A DNA stretch of 64,000 nucleotides from Scopulibacillus daqui (GCF_016908855.1 NZ_JAFBER010000005.1:1-64000), one strand, 5' to 3'. Shown: positions 46,192-57,687, counted from the stretch's first letter. Program-made: numbers and translations. The notes: a model not told the origin generated them from the letters alone.

Positions 46192-46776
46192 TCAGATCCT
46201 TTCAATTATCTTGTCGACTAACCCGTATGCCATTGCTTCTTCAGCTGTCATAAAGAAGTCGCGGTCCGTATCTTTTTCTACCTTTTCTATCGGCTGGCCA
46301 GTTGTTTCCGAAATAATACTGTTGATTTTCTTTCTCATCCCTAAAATACGCCGGGCACTGATTTCAATATCGGTCGCTTGCCCTTTTGCCCCTCCCAGAG
46401 GTTGATGGATCATGACTTCGCTATTCGGAAGGGCAAGCCGTTTACCTTTTGTACCTGCTGTTAATAACACTGCCGCTGCTGATGCTGCCATTCCTGTACA
46501 AATGGTCTGAACATCCGGTTTGATATATTTCATCGTATCGTAAATCGCAAAACAAGATGTGATTGAGCCGCCCGGGCTGTTAATGTAAATTGAAATATCC
46601 TTATCCGGATCTTCAGCAGCAAGGAATAAAAGCTGGGCAACAATACTGTTAGCCATATTATCTTCGATTTCGGTACCGACGAAAATGACTCTGTCTTTCA
46701 ATAAGCGGGAATAAATATCGTAAGACCGTTCACCGCGATTTGATTGTTCGATAACATAAGGAATAAAATTTGACAT
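46192..46776 (-). CDS. clpP: ClpP-family serine protease, probably a paralogue
   Basis: 194 aa with catalytic Ser99 ([11 protein letters not shown]), His124 (MIHQPLGG) and an Asp in KDTDRDFFM, so proteolytically competent. The residues after the serine (AAA instead of the usual MGA/MAQ) differ from the main ClpP of Bacilli. It lies 11 bp behind a sigma-factor gene and is not next to usual clpP neighbours, suggesting a second, conditionally expressed ClpP working with a Clp ATPase encoded elsewhere. Confidence 0.88.
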   Translation of the reverse strand: MSNFIPYVIEQSNRGERSYDIYSRLLKDRVIFVGTEIEDNMANSIVAQLLFLAAEDPDKDISIYINSPGGSITSCFAIYDTMKYIKPDVQTICTGMAASAAAVLLTAGTKGKRLALPNSEVMIHQPLGGAKGQATDIEISARRILGMRKKINSIISETTGQPIEKVEKDTDRDFFMTAEEAMAYGLVDKIIERI

Positions 46777-46787
46777 ATAACCACTCC

Positions 46788-47615
46788 CTAAGCGGCGAGT
46801 AATAACGCCGATTTTTGTAAATGAGACCTATATGCTTCAATCCATGAAAGCAAAACATTGATTTCCGCTTGGTAAAACGGCATAACAAGTGTTTTTCCGT
46901 TATTCAGTATTATTGGAACAAGATAATAGACCGAACGGCCGCTGCCGACACCCTTAATCAGGCGACTGCTAAATTGAGAATGTGATGCCATGCTGTTAAC
47001 GATACCCGCTTCTTGCTTATACAATGCAGCAAACCGCTCAGGGGAGCCGCTGTAAAACGTTTGAACATAAGTTCTGACATCTTCTTCATTAGAAGCTGAA
47101 TAGATATCCTTTTTCTTATCAATCAATTGAAGTTTCTTATGAGCACGATGGAGAACAGCTCTGACTGCGCCTTCTTTACTGCCGATCATCTCGGCGACTT
47201 CTTTATGAGTAAAGTTAAACCCTTCAATCAGCAATAAGACAGCACGCTGCTTTGGCGTCAGCTTCTTTAATAAAATGCCCATCGCTTCTTCCACTGCCGC
47301 TTTATCTTCTGATTCGTTTAATGATATGTTGGTTAACTCTGCGGAATCATCTATATCAGGCTGGCGCTTTCGATGCCGATCAATCCATGCATTTGAGGCA
47401 GCCTTGAACAAATAAGCCTTCGAAATATTTCGATTATGACTTTTCCATTTACTGAACGCTTTTATTAATGTGTCCTGAAACAAATCTTCCCCGTCCCATG
47501 ACGACTTTGCCAGAGAAAGACAATAACTTTTTAATTGGTGAAAATACGGCTTGATCGCTTTTTCAAAATCCGCATCATCAATAATTGATGACGTATCACT
47601 AACCGATGCCTGCAT
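46788..47615 (-). CDS. ECF-type sigma factor with C-terminal extension
   Basis: 275 aa. Sigma region 2 spans about 18-85 ([28 protein letters not shown]) and region 4 about 108-160 ([44 protein letters not shown]). About 110 further residues follow, ending in a hydrophobic stretch [21 protein letters not shown], which may hold an inhibitory or sensing domain as in ECF factors lacking a separate anti-sigma. No anti-sigma gene adjoins it. It heads a two-gene unit with clpP, so it may direct that protease. Upstream, GTAACGTTT and CGTTTTTAT about 20 bp apart could be an autoregulated ECF promoter. Confidence 0.82.
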   Translation of the reverse strand: MQASVSDTSSIIDDADFEKAIKPYFHQLKSYCLSLAKSSWDGEDLFQDTLIKAFSKWKSHNRNISKAYLFKAASNAWIDRHRKRQPDIDDSAELTNISLNESEDKAAVEEAMGILLKKLTPKQRAVLLLIEGFNFTHKEVAEMIGSKEGAVRAVLHRAHKKLQLIDKKKDIYSASNEEDVRTYVQTFYSGSPERFAALYKQEAGIVNSMASHSQFSSRLIKGVGSGRSVYYLVPIILNNGKTLVMPFYQAEINVLLSWIEAYRSHLQKSALLLAA

Positions 47616-47963
47616 GATGCCCCTCCTTTTTTACTCGGTTATCTATAAAAACGAAAAAGTGAGCGGAAACGTTACGTTTTTTATAAAAAATTTTTTCTTT
47701 GACAGCATTTCCTTTCTGTAATTTTTCATTCTGTTTCTTATCTTAAAATAAAGTGACATTCTTAAATTCTTATACTCATTATATATTTATTTCCTTTAAA
47801 GAAAAGTAAGCGCAGATTTAGGCTCCCAAACAGAATCTTTTCTTACAAACTTCCCGAATACGTTAAGCAGAAAGCGAATGGAAGGTTGACAACTTGCAGA
47901 GGCCTGCACAAGATCGCTGTCAAAAATGATTGAAGCGCAATATGACATGTCATACCCCAACAA

Positions 47964-48005
47964 ATATTGTAGAGCCAATATTATAGAGCCCATATTATAG
48001 ATCCC
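47964..48005. repeat. Three tandem 14-bp repeats
   Basis: Units ATATTGTAGAGCCA, ATATTATAGAGCCC and ATATTATAGATCCC abut exactly, differing at one to three positions. Each contains ATATT.TAGA. They lie beyond the tagH terminator; function unknown, slipped-strand expansion is plausible. Confidence 0.75.
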
Positions 48006-48015
48006 AAATAAAAAA

Positions 48016-48048
48016 CCCCTTCCAGCGCATCAAAAGCACGGGAAGGGG
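48016..48048 (-). terminator. Terminator of the tag operon
   Basis: 8-bp arms CCCCTTCC/GGAAGGGG, followed on the minus strand by a T-run (TTTTTTATTT), 20 bp behind the tagH stop. Confidence 0.85.
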
Positions 48049-48067
48049 AGAACCTTTTTGGGCCGCT

Positions 48068-48871
48068 TTAAGATTTTACAAGCTCATTACCTTGGCTTTG
48101 CAGCATTTTTTCTCGATATGCTTTTTGTTCTTTTTTGGACATTGCTTTGAAGTCCTTCAAGAATTTTTCATATTTCGGCATGACTTCTTTCATCGTTCCG
48201 TAGTCCTTTACCCGGCCGTATTCCAGCCATAAGGCTTTTTCGCAGAATTTCTTCATTTGCCCGATGGAATGACTGATAAAGAAGATTGTTTTACCTCTTT
48301 TTTTAAAATCATTCATTTTGTCATAACATTTATCAGCAAATGTTTGGTCGCCGACAGACAGCGCTTCGTCAATAACAAGAATATCGGGATCAACTGTCAC
48401 TGAAATTCCAAATCCCAGGCGAGACTTCATACCGCTCGAATATTTTTTTACAGGCTGGTCGATGAACTTGCCAATATCCGCAAATTCAATGATTTCCGGC
48501 TCAAGCTTGCGGATTTGCTTTTTATTGAAGCCCAGCATCAAACATTTAAGTTCAATGTTTTCTCTGCCTGTCAGCTGGTTATTGAGTCCGGATTGAACCG
48601 CAATCAGCGAGGTTTCACCCTTTGTTTTCACAGTGCCTGATGTCGGCGGAACAATCCCGGCAATAATATTGGACAGCGTTGACTTTCCTGAGCCGTTAAT
48701 TCCGACAATGCCAACGACATCCCCTTCTTCTGCCTCAAAGCTGACATTTCTCAAAGCATAGAAATCTTCGCCGTAACCGGTTGGCAAGATAATGTCCAAC
48801 AATCTCTCAGATGTCTTTGTATGCAGTTTATAACGCTTGGTCACATTTTTGACGATTACTGATTTCCCCAT
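48068..48871 (-). CDS. tagH: Teichoic acid export ATPase TagH (short form)
   Basis: 267 aa ABC ATPase: Walker A GINGSGKST, signature YSSGMKSRLGFG, Walker B ILVIDEALSVGD and switch His in ISHSIGQ. This matches the polysaccharide/teichoic acid export class. It lacks the long C-terminal extracytoplasmic part of B. subtilis TagH (527 aa) and is instead the size of staphylococcal TarH. Works with TagG, encoded just upstream, to flip lipid-linked wall teichoic acid. Last gene of tagD-tagB-tagF-like-tagG-tagH. Confidence 0.92.
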   Translation of the reverse strand: MGKSVIVKNVTKRYKLHTKTSERLLDIILPTGYGEDFYALRNVSFEAEEGDVVGIVGINGSGKSTLSNIIAGIVPPTSGTVKTKGETSLIAVQSGLNNQLTGRENIELKCLMLGFNKKQIRKLEPEIIEFADIGKFIDQPVKKYSSGMKSRLGFGISVTVDPDILVIDEALSVGDQTFADKCYDKMNDFKKRGKTIFFISHSIGQMKKFCEKALWLEYGRVKDYGTMKEVMPKYEKFLKDFKAMSKKEQKAYREKMLQSQGNELVKS

Positions 48872-48889
48872 GATTCATCACATCCATCA

Positions 48890-49699
48890 TTACTTATAAT
48901 CAATAAAATGGCCTCTAAACTTTACATGCATCATGGAACCTAATAATAGCATCACAAATACTACGATCCAAAAATAAATAGTGTATTGATAATGTTCAAC
49001 AAAGTACCATGAAGGTTTGCCTAACAGCGCGGAACGGTAGCCTTCTACAATATAATATAACGGATTAATCCTCATTATAGTTTGGATAAAATGAGGCAGT
49101 CTATTAGGCGCCCAAAGAATTGGTGTTAAATAAAGCAGCATCCGCATAATCGCTTGAATAAACATCTGCACATCACGTACAATCGTTGTCAATGTGGATG
49201 TAATCAGCGATAAGGAAATAAGAAAAGCTATTGACGCAAACATATAATAAGGCAATTGAACAATTTCTAAAGTGACTGGAAATCCGCTGAATTGCAATAT
49301 AATGAATACAATGATGAGCAGCATTAAATGTTGGTAAAACTTTGCCAAAATCACATAACTCGGTATCGCACTCATTGGAAAACTCATCTTTGACATCATA
49401 TTTATGCGTGTATAAATGGATTTAGCCGACTGAGTGATAGCCGGATTGACGAAAAACCAAACAACAATCCCCGCCAGCATCCATTGAAAAAAAGGAATGC
49501 CGTCAACGGCGCTGTTTCGGCGAATGCCGAAGCCAAAGACAAACCAATATACAGCAATTTGAATCATCGGGTTTATGATTTCCCAAAGGATGCCGAGGTA
49601 ATTGTTTTTATTCGCGCTTTTTACTTCATAGGCCGCTAGCCGCTGAATTAAATAAAAGCTATTTATTTGTTCCTTTATTACGGTTATCATTGATTTCAT
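48890..49699 (-). CDS. tagG: Teichoic acid export permease TagG
   Basis: 269 aa ABC-2 permease with six hydrophobic segments and the family segment NPLYYIVEGYRSALLG near residue 225. Forms the membrane channel for lipid-linked teichoic acid polymer with TagH. Its ATG overlaps the preceding glycerophosphotransferase stop by 4 bp, with AAGGA seven bases upstream. Confidence 0.92.
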   Translation of the reverse strand: MKSMITVIKEQINSFYLIQRLAAYEVKSANKNNYLGILWEIINPMIQIAVYWFVFGFGIRRNSAVDGIPFFQWMLAGIVVWFFVNPAITQSAKSIYTRINMMSKMSFPMSAIPSYVILAKFYQHLMLLIIVFIILQFSGFPVTLEIVQLPYYMFASIAFLISLSLITSTLTTIVRDVQMFIQAIMRMLLYLTPILWAPNRLPHFIQTIMRINPLYYIVEGYRSALLGKPSWYFVEHYQYTIYFWIVVFVMLLLGSMMHVKFRGHFIDYK

Positions 49700-50898
49700 G
49701 TTGGGATCCTTCCTAAAAAGACTCTCTCAACTACTCTCCGGGACGCTTCACCATCCTCCAAATAACAGAAACGGTGATGAAAATGCTTAAAATTGTCCGG
49801 ACATTTAAAGTTGTTTTTTTCGATATCAAAAATAACGTCGATGACCTCATCCGTTGTTTTGACAAGCGGACCTGGCGCCTCTTTCTCAAAATCAAAATAA
49901 AATCCTCTTAATTTATCGCGATAATGTTCAATGTCATAAACAAAAAAGATCATTGGACGATACAAATTCGCATAATCAAAAAAAACAGATGAGTAATCCG
50001 TTATTAATAAATCAGAAATGAGATAAAGCTCTCGGATATCCTCATGATGAGAAAAATCATAAGCAAAACCTTGAAACGGAGATAAATCGAAGTTTTCCGA
50101 GACAAGATAGTGCATTCTGAGAACAATAATATAATCATGGCCTAATTGCTTTTGCATTTTATGAAGATCTAAATCCAGATCAAATTTATAGCGGCCTTTG
50201 GCGTAAAATTGATCATCCCGCCAAGTAGGCGCATATAATAACACCTTTTTATCAAGGGGCAGGCCGCATTTTTCCTTAATCTTCTTTATCGTTTGCTCAT
50301 TATTTTCCTTGTAAAGAAAATCATTTCTTGGGTATCCCGATTCAATGATTTCTTTATCAAATTGAAACGCTCTCCGAAAGATCTTCGTCGAATAAGCATT
50401 CGGAGATATTAAATAATCCCATTTCCTCGTTGCTATCTTAAAATTTTCCTTATATACTTCGGTTGTCACTTCGGGCATATGCACTTCATCAATATCCTCC
50501 GCTAATTTCTTCAGCGGCGTGCCATGCCACGTCTGTAAATAAGTAGTATGTTTAGGCTTAGGCATCCATAAGGGAAGCCTGCTGTTAATCACCCAGTATT
50601 GTGCACGGGGCATAAGGGAAAACCATCGAAATGAAAACCTTTTTATAATAGGTACATGACTCTCTTCAAAAGTTTTGGCGTACCTTTTATCAACGCTCCA
50701 ATACATTTTATACTCCGGATGATTGCTGGACAAGTATTCATAGATCGCTCTCGGATTGCAGCTGTATTGTTTGCCGTGAAAACTTTCAAATATAACCACA
50801 TTCTTTTTCACAGGCAGACACCCAATTAACTTAAAAATACCTTTATAAATACTTTTCGCTTTCGGGTGTCTTTTTATTTTCGTAAGCAGGCGCTTCAT
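49696..50898 (-). CDS. CDP-glycerol glycerophosphotransferase (TagF/TarF-like)
   Basis: 400 aa from ATG 50898 (AAAGGA nine bases upstream). Contains the Glyphos_transf domain: QTWHGTPLKKL, LLYAPTWRDDQF, VLRMHYLVSENF and SDLLITDYSSVFFDYA, with catalytic histidines in WHGT and RMHY. It lacks the N-terminal ~300 residues of B. subtilis TagF (746 aa), so it is a short polymerase or a TarF-like second primase. Encoded between TagB and TagG. Confidence 0.85.
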   Translation of the reverse strand: MKRLLTKIKRHPKAKSIYKGIFKLIGCLPVKKNVVIFESFHGKQYSCNPRAIYEYLSSNHPEYKMYWSVDKRYAKTFEESHVPIIKRFSFRWFSLMPRAQYWVINSRLPLWMPKPKHTTYLQTWHGTPLKKLAEDIDEVHMPEVTTEVYKENFKIATRKWDYLISPNAYSTKIFRRAFQFDKEIIESGYPRNDFLYKENNEQTIKKIKEKCGLPLDKKVLLYAPTWRDDQFYAKGRYKFDLDLDLHKMQKQLGHDYIIVLRMHYLVSENFDLSPFQGFAYDFSHHEDIRELYLISDLLITDYSSVFFDYANLYRPMIFFVYDIEHYRDKLRGFYFDFEKEAPGPLVKTTDEVIDVIFDIEKNNFKCPDNFKHFHHRFCYLEDGEASRRVVERVFLGRIPT

Positions 50899-50932
50899 AT
50901 TAATCATTCCTTTATCACCCGAAGGAGGTCTA

Positions 50933-52141
50933 TTACAAAGTACCTCTTTCTCTTTTTTGAAGCCCCATTGATGATTCCTTTTCAAATAAATATTTAACAA
51001 GGTTTTTACTGGAATGTCCATTAGAATAGACGTTCCATTTTTTAGAAAATAATGCGACCTCATTTAAATCAAACTGATGATCTTTTATTTGGCTAACTAA
51101 TTGATCTGTCGTATATACAACGGGACCTGGAACAGACTGCTCGTAATCTTCCCAAAACCCTCTTTGGCTTCGGTATTCCTTAAGATCATACGGAAAGAAA
51201 ATCATCGGTTTATTCAATAAAGCAAATTCATAAGGAATAGACGAATAATCAGAAATAAGAATATCCGTGACAAACAGAAGATCATTGACATTTGGATAGC
51301 CTGAATAATCATAAACAAAACCGGGATATTTTTCTTGAAAATTGACTGCCCGGTCTTTAACCGCCGGATGAAAACGAAGCAAAAGCACGTATTCATCATG
51401 CAATTCTCTGTACATTTTATCCAAATCTAACTTTAAATCAAAGCGGTCAAGTTCATGGTCGCGAAATGTTGGGGCATATAAAATAACCTTTTTGCTTTTT
51501 AAAGCTTGATTTTCGCTGTATAAATCAGAAGTGACTCGCCGCTTGTAATCTTGGTCAAAAAAAAGGTCAGTCCTTGGAACTCCCGTCCTTAAAATCCGAT
51601 CAGGCGGGAGATCGAAAGCCTCTATAAATATATTGGCCATCGCTTCGGAACCGACAACAACTCTATTAAATTTTTGATAAACGTTGGAAAACCTTTTTTT
51701 CGCCGCAGCGCTTCGATGCAAAATATTTTTATCTTTTAAACCGAATGTTTTTAAAGCGCCGGCTGCATGCCATAATTGAACGCACTCAACGCCTTCTTTA
51801 AATTTAACGGCAGATAAAAAGCCGTAATAATTGTCAACAAATATATACTGTGATGTGGCTATATGATAAGCAGATTTTATCATATCAATGATATGATATG
51901 TTTCAAACGCTATCGTTTTTGCACCATTGATATTTTTAAATTCTTGAATGCAAGAAGGCTTGCATAGGAAGACAATTTCACAATCTATTTTTTGGCTCTT
52001 TATTTCTTCATAGACAGATAGACTGTTTTGCCCAAAAGTGGAAATAAACGTAACTTTTCTTTTAAGCGGGAGCCAATTAAAAGCATTGAATAATATCTTA
52101 AAAACAAACAAGTAAATGAATATAATAAATTCCCTAACCAT
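50933..52141 (-). CDS. tagB: Teichoic acid glycerol-phosphate primase (TagB-like)
   Basis: 402 aa from ATG 52141, which overlaps the tagD stop; ribosome site is weak and coupling is likely. An N-terminal hydrophobic segment (EFIIFIYLFVFKILF) precedes the Glyphos_transf motifs WHAAGALKTFG, LLRFHPAV and LISDYSSIPYEFA. TagB adds the first glycerol phosphate to the undecaprenyl-linked disaccharide. Order after tagD and size near 380 aa support TagB over a polymerase. Confidence 0.85.
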   Translation of the reverse strand: MVREFIIFIYLFVFKILFNAFNWLPLKRKVTFISTFGQNSLSVYEEIKSQKIDCEIVFLCKPSCIQEFKNINGAKTIAFETYHIIDMIKSAYHIATSQYIFVDNYYGFLSAVKFKEGVECVQLWHAAGALKTFGLKDKNILHRSAAAKKRFSNVYQKFNRVVVGSEAMANIFIEAFDLPPDRILRTGVPRTDLFFDQDYKRRVTSDLYSENQALKSKKVILYAPTFRDHELDRFDLKLDLDKMYRELHDEYVLLLRFHPAVKDRAVNFQEKYPGFVYDYSGYPNVNDLLFVTDILISDYSSIPYEFALLNKPMIFFPYDLKEYRSQRGFWEDYEQSVPGPVVYTTDQLVSQIKDHQFDLNEVALFSKKWNVYSNGHSSKNLVKYLFEKESSMGLQKRERGTL

Positions 52142-52532
52142 TTCTTGACTGAAGCAAGTCCTGTTTAATTTTTGTTGTTGAAATACCGGCCGTCCGAGGC
52201 AGATAAACCACATCACAATACTCTTTAAGAAAGTCAAAATGTCCTTCCCAATCGTCGCCCATGACAAAAATATCAATCTCATGTTCTATCACATCCTGAA
52301 CCTTTTGTTCCCAATTTTGCTCAGGAATAACCTCATCAACGTAGCGAATGGCTTCAAGGATCATTTTTCTATCTTCATAGCTGTGATAAGCCTTCTTTTC
52401 TTTTACAGCATTAAACTCATCAGTTGAAAGCCCTACTATTAAGTAGTCGCCCAGTTCTTTAGCTCTTCTTAGCAAGTTAATATGCCCGCTGTGGAGCAAG
52501 TCATACGTTCCGTAAGTGATGACTTTCTTCAT
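52134..52532 (-). CDS. tagD: Glycerol-3-phosphate cytidylyltransferase
   Basis: 132 aa from ATG 52532 with AAAAGGAG upstream; the longer upstream reading lacks support. Motifs TYGTYDLLHSGHINLL (HxGH), and ISTTKIKQDL near the end are those of TagD, which makes CDP-glycerol from CTP and sn-glycerol 3-phosphate. First gene of the teichoic acid operon, supplying substrate for the two glycerophosphotransferases. Confidence 0.95.
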   Translation of the reverse strand: MKKVITYGTYDLLHSGHINLLRRAKELGDYLIVGLSTDEFNAVKEKKAYHSYEDRKMILEAIRYVDEVIPEQNWEQKVQDVIEHEIDIFVMGDDWEGHFDFLKEYCDVVYLPRTAGISTTKIKQDLLQSRNG

Positions 52533-52694
52533 TATTATCTGCTCCTTTTTTTCATTGTCCTTCATACCTGTTACGGCAATCGGCATATCAAACAGAAGAT
52601 GCAACTATTGCATTGTTTCTTATTTTTCAGAGTGAGCTGCGATTATAGCGGTACGGTTTCTACTCATTTCTACATCAATTCATACATATAACCC

Positions 52695-52722
52695 ATTATA
52701 CTCAAAATGCATCAGATTTCAA
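52695..52722 (-). promoter_or_regulatory. Sigma-A promoter of the tag operon
   Basis: -35 TTGAAA (52722-52717), 16-bp spacer, -10 TATAAT (52700-52695), leaving a leader of about 155 nt. Confidence 0.55.
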
Positions 52723-52934
52723 ATAGTTATCCACAGGCCTGATTTTACTCTCGGCTTGAATGCCTTTCTTAATATGTAATATGACCTATAGAAGATTTAA
52801 TAATGCTTGGTAATCATCTGAATTAAAGGAAATTATAAACATAATCTATAACGCTTTCTCCGGAAATAGTCATCTGTGATATTCAGCCATTTCATGCGTT
52901 AGAGCAGGAAATATCGCAAAAATAACAAAGATAC

Positions 52935-52960
52935 GTTTAAAAAACTAAAAAAACAGGTAT
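52935..52960 (+). promoter_or_regulatory. Sigma-B-like promoter of opuCABCD
   Basis: GTTTAA (52935-52940), 14-bp spacer, AGGTAT (52955-52960), 11 of 12 bases of the general-stress consensus GTTTAA/GGGTAT. It lies about 120 bp before opuCA. Stress-sigma control of osmolyte uptake genes is known in Bacilli and Listeria. Confidence 0.6.
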
Positions 52961-53082
52961 TAATCCATTGTTACCTGCAACATGTCCTATTTGAAAAACT
53001 CAGAAAGTCCCGTTAAGCTTTTTTTAGGCAGACTTTTTAACTAAAATGAAATATTTCCAAAACTCGTGGAGGTGTCACCTAT

Positions 53083-54234
53083 TTGCTGAAATTTGACAAT
53101 GTAACAAAGATATATGAAGGAGGAAAAAAAGCGGTTGATAAAATGAACCTAGAGGTTGAAAAAGGAGAATTTATTGTTTTTATCGGGCCGAGCGGCTGCG
53201 GTAAAACAACAACAATGAAAATGATCAACCGCTTAATCGAACCATCGGAAGGTACGATTTACATCAACGGTGAAGATATCATGAAAAAAGATCCGGTGAA
53301 GCTAAGGCGTTCTATTGGATATGTTATTCAACAAATCGGGCTGTTTCCTCATATGACAATCCGCGATAATATTGCGCTTGTCCCTAAATTGCTAAAATGG
53401 CCTGAATCTGAAAGGCGCGCCCGCGCGGAGGAATTATTAAAGCTGGTCCACTTACCGCCGGAATATTTAGATCGGTATCCTCATGAATTAAGCGGCGGCC
53501 AACAACAACGTATCGGTGTACTGCGTGCCCTGGCAGCCGACCCGCCTCTCATCTTAATGGACGAACCCTTCGGAGCCTTAGACCCTATTACGAGGGATTC
53601 CTTGCAGGAAGAATTTAAAAATTTACAGCAATCACTCGGCAAGACAATTGTCTTTGTCACGCATGATATGGATGAAGCAATCCAGCTGGCCGACCGCATT
53701 GTGATTATGCGCGACGGCAAATTAGTGCAAGTCGGCACCCCGGATGAAATACTTCGGAACCCGGCAAATGATTTCGTAGAAGAATTTATCGGCAAAGAGC
53801 GTTTAGTGCAAGCCCGCCCAAATATTCAGACTGTCGAACAAATCATGAACCCTGCTCCAGTGACCATTTCTGTTGATAAGTCATTGTCGCAAGCTATTGA
53901 ATTAATGAAACAGCGCCGAGTGGATACATTGCTCGTTGTCGATGACCAGCAAATCTTACAAGGCTATGTCGATGTTGAAATGATCGACCAGAAACGCAAA
54001 AAGTCTTATCAAGTCGGCGAAGTCATGGAAACAGAAATGTATACAGTAAAGAAAGATACACTGCTGCGCCATACTGTTCGCCGGATATTAAAAAGAGGCA
54101 TGAAGTACGTCCCTGTTGTCGATAACGATCATCGTTTAGCCGGCATTGTCACCCGCGCAAACCTTGTTGACGTCGTCTATGATTCAATCTGGGGCGAAGA
54201 AAATCCCGAAATGACTGGACAACAGGAGGGATGA
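53083..54234 (+). CDS. opuCA: Osmoprotectant ABC transporter ATPase
   Basis: 383 aa starting at TTG (GGAGGTG eight bases upstream). ATPase domain 1-240 with [17 protein letters not shown] and [11 protein letters not shown], followed by two CBS domains (about 255-370), the arrangement of OpuCA/OpuBA. CBS domains in this family respond to ionic strength or cyclic di-AMP. First of four genes for glycine betaine/carnitine/choline-type uptake. Confidence 0.93.
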   Translation: MLKFDNVTKIYEGGKKAVDKMNLEVEKGEFIVFIGPSGCGKTTTMKMINRLIEPSEGTIYINGEDIMKKDPVKLRRSIGYVIQQIGLFPHMTIRDNIALVPKLLKWPESERRARAEELLKLVHLPPEYLDRYPHELSGGQQQRIGVLRALAADPPLILMDEPFGALDPITRDSLQEEFKNLQQSLGKTIVFVTHDMDEAIQLADRIVIMRDGKLVQVGTPDEILRNPANDFVEEFIGKERLVQARPNIQTVEQIMNPAPVTISVDKSLSQAIELMKQRRVDTLLVVDDQQILQGYVDVEMIDQKRKKSYQVGEVMETEMYTVKKDTLLRHTVRRILKRGMKYVPVVDNDHRLAGIVTRANLVDVVYDSIWGEENPEMTGQQEG

Positions 54235-54235
54235 T

Positions 54236-54889
54236 ATGGATAGTGTCATAAAGTTTTTGTCACAAAACTGGAGTGAGATACTCATCAAGTCATGGGAACA
54301 TTTATATATTTCTCTCGCCGCCGTCCTTCTGGGCATCATCATCGCTATTCCGCTCGGGATCGTCCTTACGCGAGTCCCGAAAATCGCCGGATTTGTAATG
54401 GGCATTGTCGGCGTCATTCAGACCTTCCCAAGCCTTGCCATACTGGCCTTCTTTATTCCAGTCCTCGGTGTCGGCCAAGTACCGGCGATTATAGCGCTAT
54501 TTGTCTATGCACTTTTGCCGATTTTAAGAAACACATATATAGGCGTTAGAAGCGTCAATAAAGGCATGCTTGAGGCAGGACGCGGCATGGGCATGACAAG
54601 CTGGCAGCGGATTGTCCATGTGGAATTGCCTCTTGCCGTCCCAGTTATAATGGCCGGGGTTCGCCTGTCAACGGTTTACTTAATCGGCTGGGCAACGCTT
54701 GCTTCATATATTGGCGCAGGCGGACTGGGCGATTATATTTTTGACGGCCTCAATCTGTTCCGAACCGATTATATTATCGCGGGTTCTGTCCCGGCAATCA
54801 TTCTTGCATTGATTGCTGATCTTTTGTTGGGCCGTCTAGAAAGATGGGTCACACCCAAAGGGATTAGAAACTCTAAGGAAGCCATTTAG
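54236..54889 (+). CDS. opuCB: Osmoprotectant ABC transporter permease
   Basis: 217 aa, about five helices, with the EAA-like loop [27 protein letters not shown]. Starts 1 bp after the opuCA stop behind AGGAGGG. Pairs with OpuCD (55966-56643), whose loop is nearly the same. Confidence 0.92.
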   Translation: MDSVIKFLSQNWSEILIKSWEHLYISLAAVLLGIIIAIPLGIVLTRVPKIAGFVMGIVGVIQTFPSLAILAFFIPVLGVGQVPAIIALFVYALLPILRNTYIGVRSVNKGMLEAGRGMGMTSWQRIVHVELPLAVPVIMAGVRLSTVYLIGWATLASYIGAGGLGDYIFDGLNLFRTDYIIAGSVPAIILALIADLLLGRLERWVTPKGIRNSKEAI

Positions 54890-55852
<963 letters not shown>

Positions 55853-55965
55853 TCAAGTCAGACACTTGGCCGCCACTGATTTGGGGTCTAAATTAAGCCT
55901 CTATAGATTTGGCGGCATTGATCCGGTTTATCTTTCTTAAAGTATGAATAAGGCAGGTGATAGTT

Positions 55966-56643
55966 GTGGAAACACTAAAGGAACTTTGGACATACTACGG
56001 ACAAAATGGATGGTATGTTTGGGAAGAATTTTACAAGCATTTTCTGATGTGCGCTTACGGCGTTATGTTTGCAGCTGTCATTGCTATCCCGGTCGGCATC
56101 ATTATCGCCCGATACAGCCGGCTCAGCACTTGGGTATTGACACTCGCAAATATTATTCAAACGATCCCGGCGCTGGCGATGCTTGCCCTTCTGATGCTAG
56201 TCATGGGACTTGGCGCTAATACCGTTGTTTTCTCACTATTTTTGTATTCTCTCCTACCTATTATTAAGAACACGTATACAGGCATTCGAAATGTCGACAA
56301 TGCACTTCTTCAATCAGGGCGCGGCATGGGCATGACAAAATTTCAATTGCTTTGGATGGTAGAACTGCCGCTGTCTTTGTCAGTCATTATGGCCGGGCTA
56401 AGAACCGCCTTAGTTGTTGCCATCGGTATTGCTACGGTTGGTACATTTATCGGAGGGGGCGGCCTCGGCGACATTATTGTCCGCGGCACAAACGCCACTA
56501 ACGGAACAGCCATTATTTTAGCGGGGGCAATACCTACAGCCTTAATGGCAGTCATTGCCGATATTTTGATGGGCTGGCTGGAGAAGCTTCTTACACCTAT
56601 AAAAAGAAAAAATCTAAAACATGCGGAAGATCCTGCATCATAA
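55966..56643 (+). CDS. opuCD: Osmoprotectant ABC transporter permease, second
   Basis: 225 aa from GTG 55966, with AGGTG six bases upstream; GTG 55957 is the alternative. Helices and the loop LLQSGRGMGMTKFQLLWMVELPLSLS match OpuCD. Separated from opuCC by 113 bp but in the same direction and ended by a strong terminator. Confidence 0.92.
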   Translation: METLKELWTYYGQNGWYVWEEFYKHFLMCAYGVMFAAVIAIPVGIIIARYSRLSTWVLTLANIIQTIPALAMLALLMLVMGLGANTVVFSLFLYSLLPIIKNTYTGIRNVDNALLQSGRGMGMTKFQLLWMVELPLSLSVIMAGLRTALVVAIGIATVGTFIGGGGLGDIIVRGTNATNGTAIILAGAIPTALMAVIADILMGWLEKLLTPIKRKNLKHAEDPAS

Positions 56644-56645
56644 CA

Positions 56646-56680
56646 AAAATCCACTCGGATCCTTAACCCGAGTGGATTTT
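56646..56680 (+). terminator. opuC operon terminator
   Basis: Perfect 13-bp arms AAAATCCACTCGG/CCGAGTGGATTTT with a 9-nt loop and a T-rich 3' arm. Confidence 0.8.
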
Positions 56681-56735
56681 AATATACTTTATTAAAAAGC
56701 TTTTTTCAGATGGGAATCAATAAGGAAGCGGACTG

Positions 56736-57458
56736 TTACCTTATGAATTTTTTCTTGATAGCTTTCAGCATAAAGATCGGCAGCACAGACATTCTGCGCC
56801 ATCTTGACGGCTGTTGGCACAAACGGTACAACCATTCAAGATTAAATTTTTGCCATATCTTAGGCGCGCGTTTGAGTTTTCCGGCAATCACATCATAGCT
56901 GCCGCCGACGCCCATAAACAAACCATGATTAAAGTCCTTCAAATGTTGATGAATCCATTGCTCTTGCTTTGGAAAACCTAGTCCGACAAACACAATGTCA
57001 GGCTGTTTTTGACGAATTTCATTCACAATGGGCTTATCGTCATGAATATACCCATGATGATAGCCGGCTATATTTAGCCGAGGGAAATCCTTTTGAATTT
57101 TACTAACCGCTTGCTTGATGATTTCAGGTTCCGCCCCGAGAAAATAAACAGAATAACTTTTTTCCTCAGCAGATTTTAACAGTTCCTGCATAAGGTCAAA
57201 GCCTGTTATTCTTTCCATTAACGGCGTACCCAAAATCCTTGAAGCAATGACAACGCCGGCCCCGTCTGGCGCAATATAATCCGCTTCGTGAATGATTTCG
57301 CGATATTGAGAGTCTTGGCCCGCATACATGATAATCTCCGGATTTGCCGTGATGATAAATGTTTTTATGCGGTTGGCCAATCTATCATTTAAGTCTTGAA
57401 CAAACGAATGAATATCCGAATTTATAAAATGATAATCCATGACTTCAGTAGTTCTCAT
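56736..57458 (-). CDS. tagA: N-acetylmannosaminyltransferase, wall teichoic acid linkage unit
   Basis: 240 aa from ATG 57458 (TAGGAG nine bases upstream). WecG/TagA/CpsF family: TANPEIIMYA, ADYIAPDGAGVV with the proposed catalytic Asp, VGLGFPKQEQWI and VGGSYDVIAGKLKRAPKIW. TagA adds ManNAc to undecaprenyl-PP-GlcNAc, the step before TagB. It lies apart from tagDB..GH, separated by opuCABCD, and on the same strand as them. Confidence 0.93.
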   Translation of the reverse strand: MRTTEVMDYHFINSDIHSFVQDLNDRLANRIKTFIITANPEIIMYAGQDSQYREIIHEADYIAPDGAGVVIASRILGTPLMERITGFDLMQELLKSAEEKSYSVYFLGAEPEIIKQAVSKIQKDFPRLNIAGYHHGYIHDDKPIVNEIRQKQPDIVFVGLGFPKQEQWIHQHLKDFNHGLFMGVGGSYDVIAGKLKRAPKIWQKFNLEWLYRLCQQPSRWRRMSVLPIFMLKAIKKKFIR

Positions 57459-57687
57459 ATCAGTCAACTCCTACTTTATAAAGTTATTTTTTCATCTATT
57501 AAAATCGTACCGTAGGAAATGACGTAAAAAACATCTAACTACTAATATATCATGGATAACAAAAGAAGAACATATCAAACTATAACCAGCAAGGGAATTT
57601 AAACCCAATAGATTGGGATAAGCTTATGCCTGAGGCAATTAAATGTTAAAATAGTGAATACATTTAGTCATTATCGCGGGGGGAATT

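Larger units (their letters stand above)
47616..48067. other. Intergenic region between sigma factor and tagH genes
   Basis: 452 bp without a convincing gene. It holds a possible sigma-gene promoter near 47650-47690, a 14-bp tandem repeat at 47964-48005 and the tagH terminator. Confidence 0.5.
52533..53082. other. Divergent intergenic region between tagD and opuCA
   Basis: 550 bp without a convincing gene. Contains the tagD promoter (52695-52722 minus) and a sigma-B-like promoter (52935-52960 plus). Confidence 0.6.
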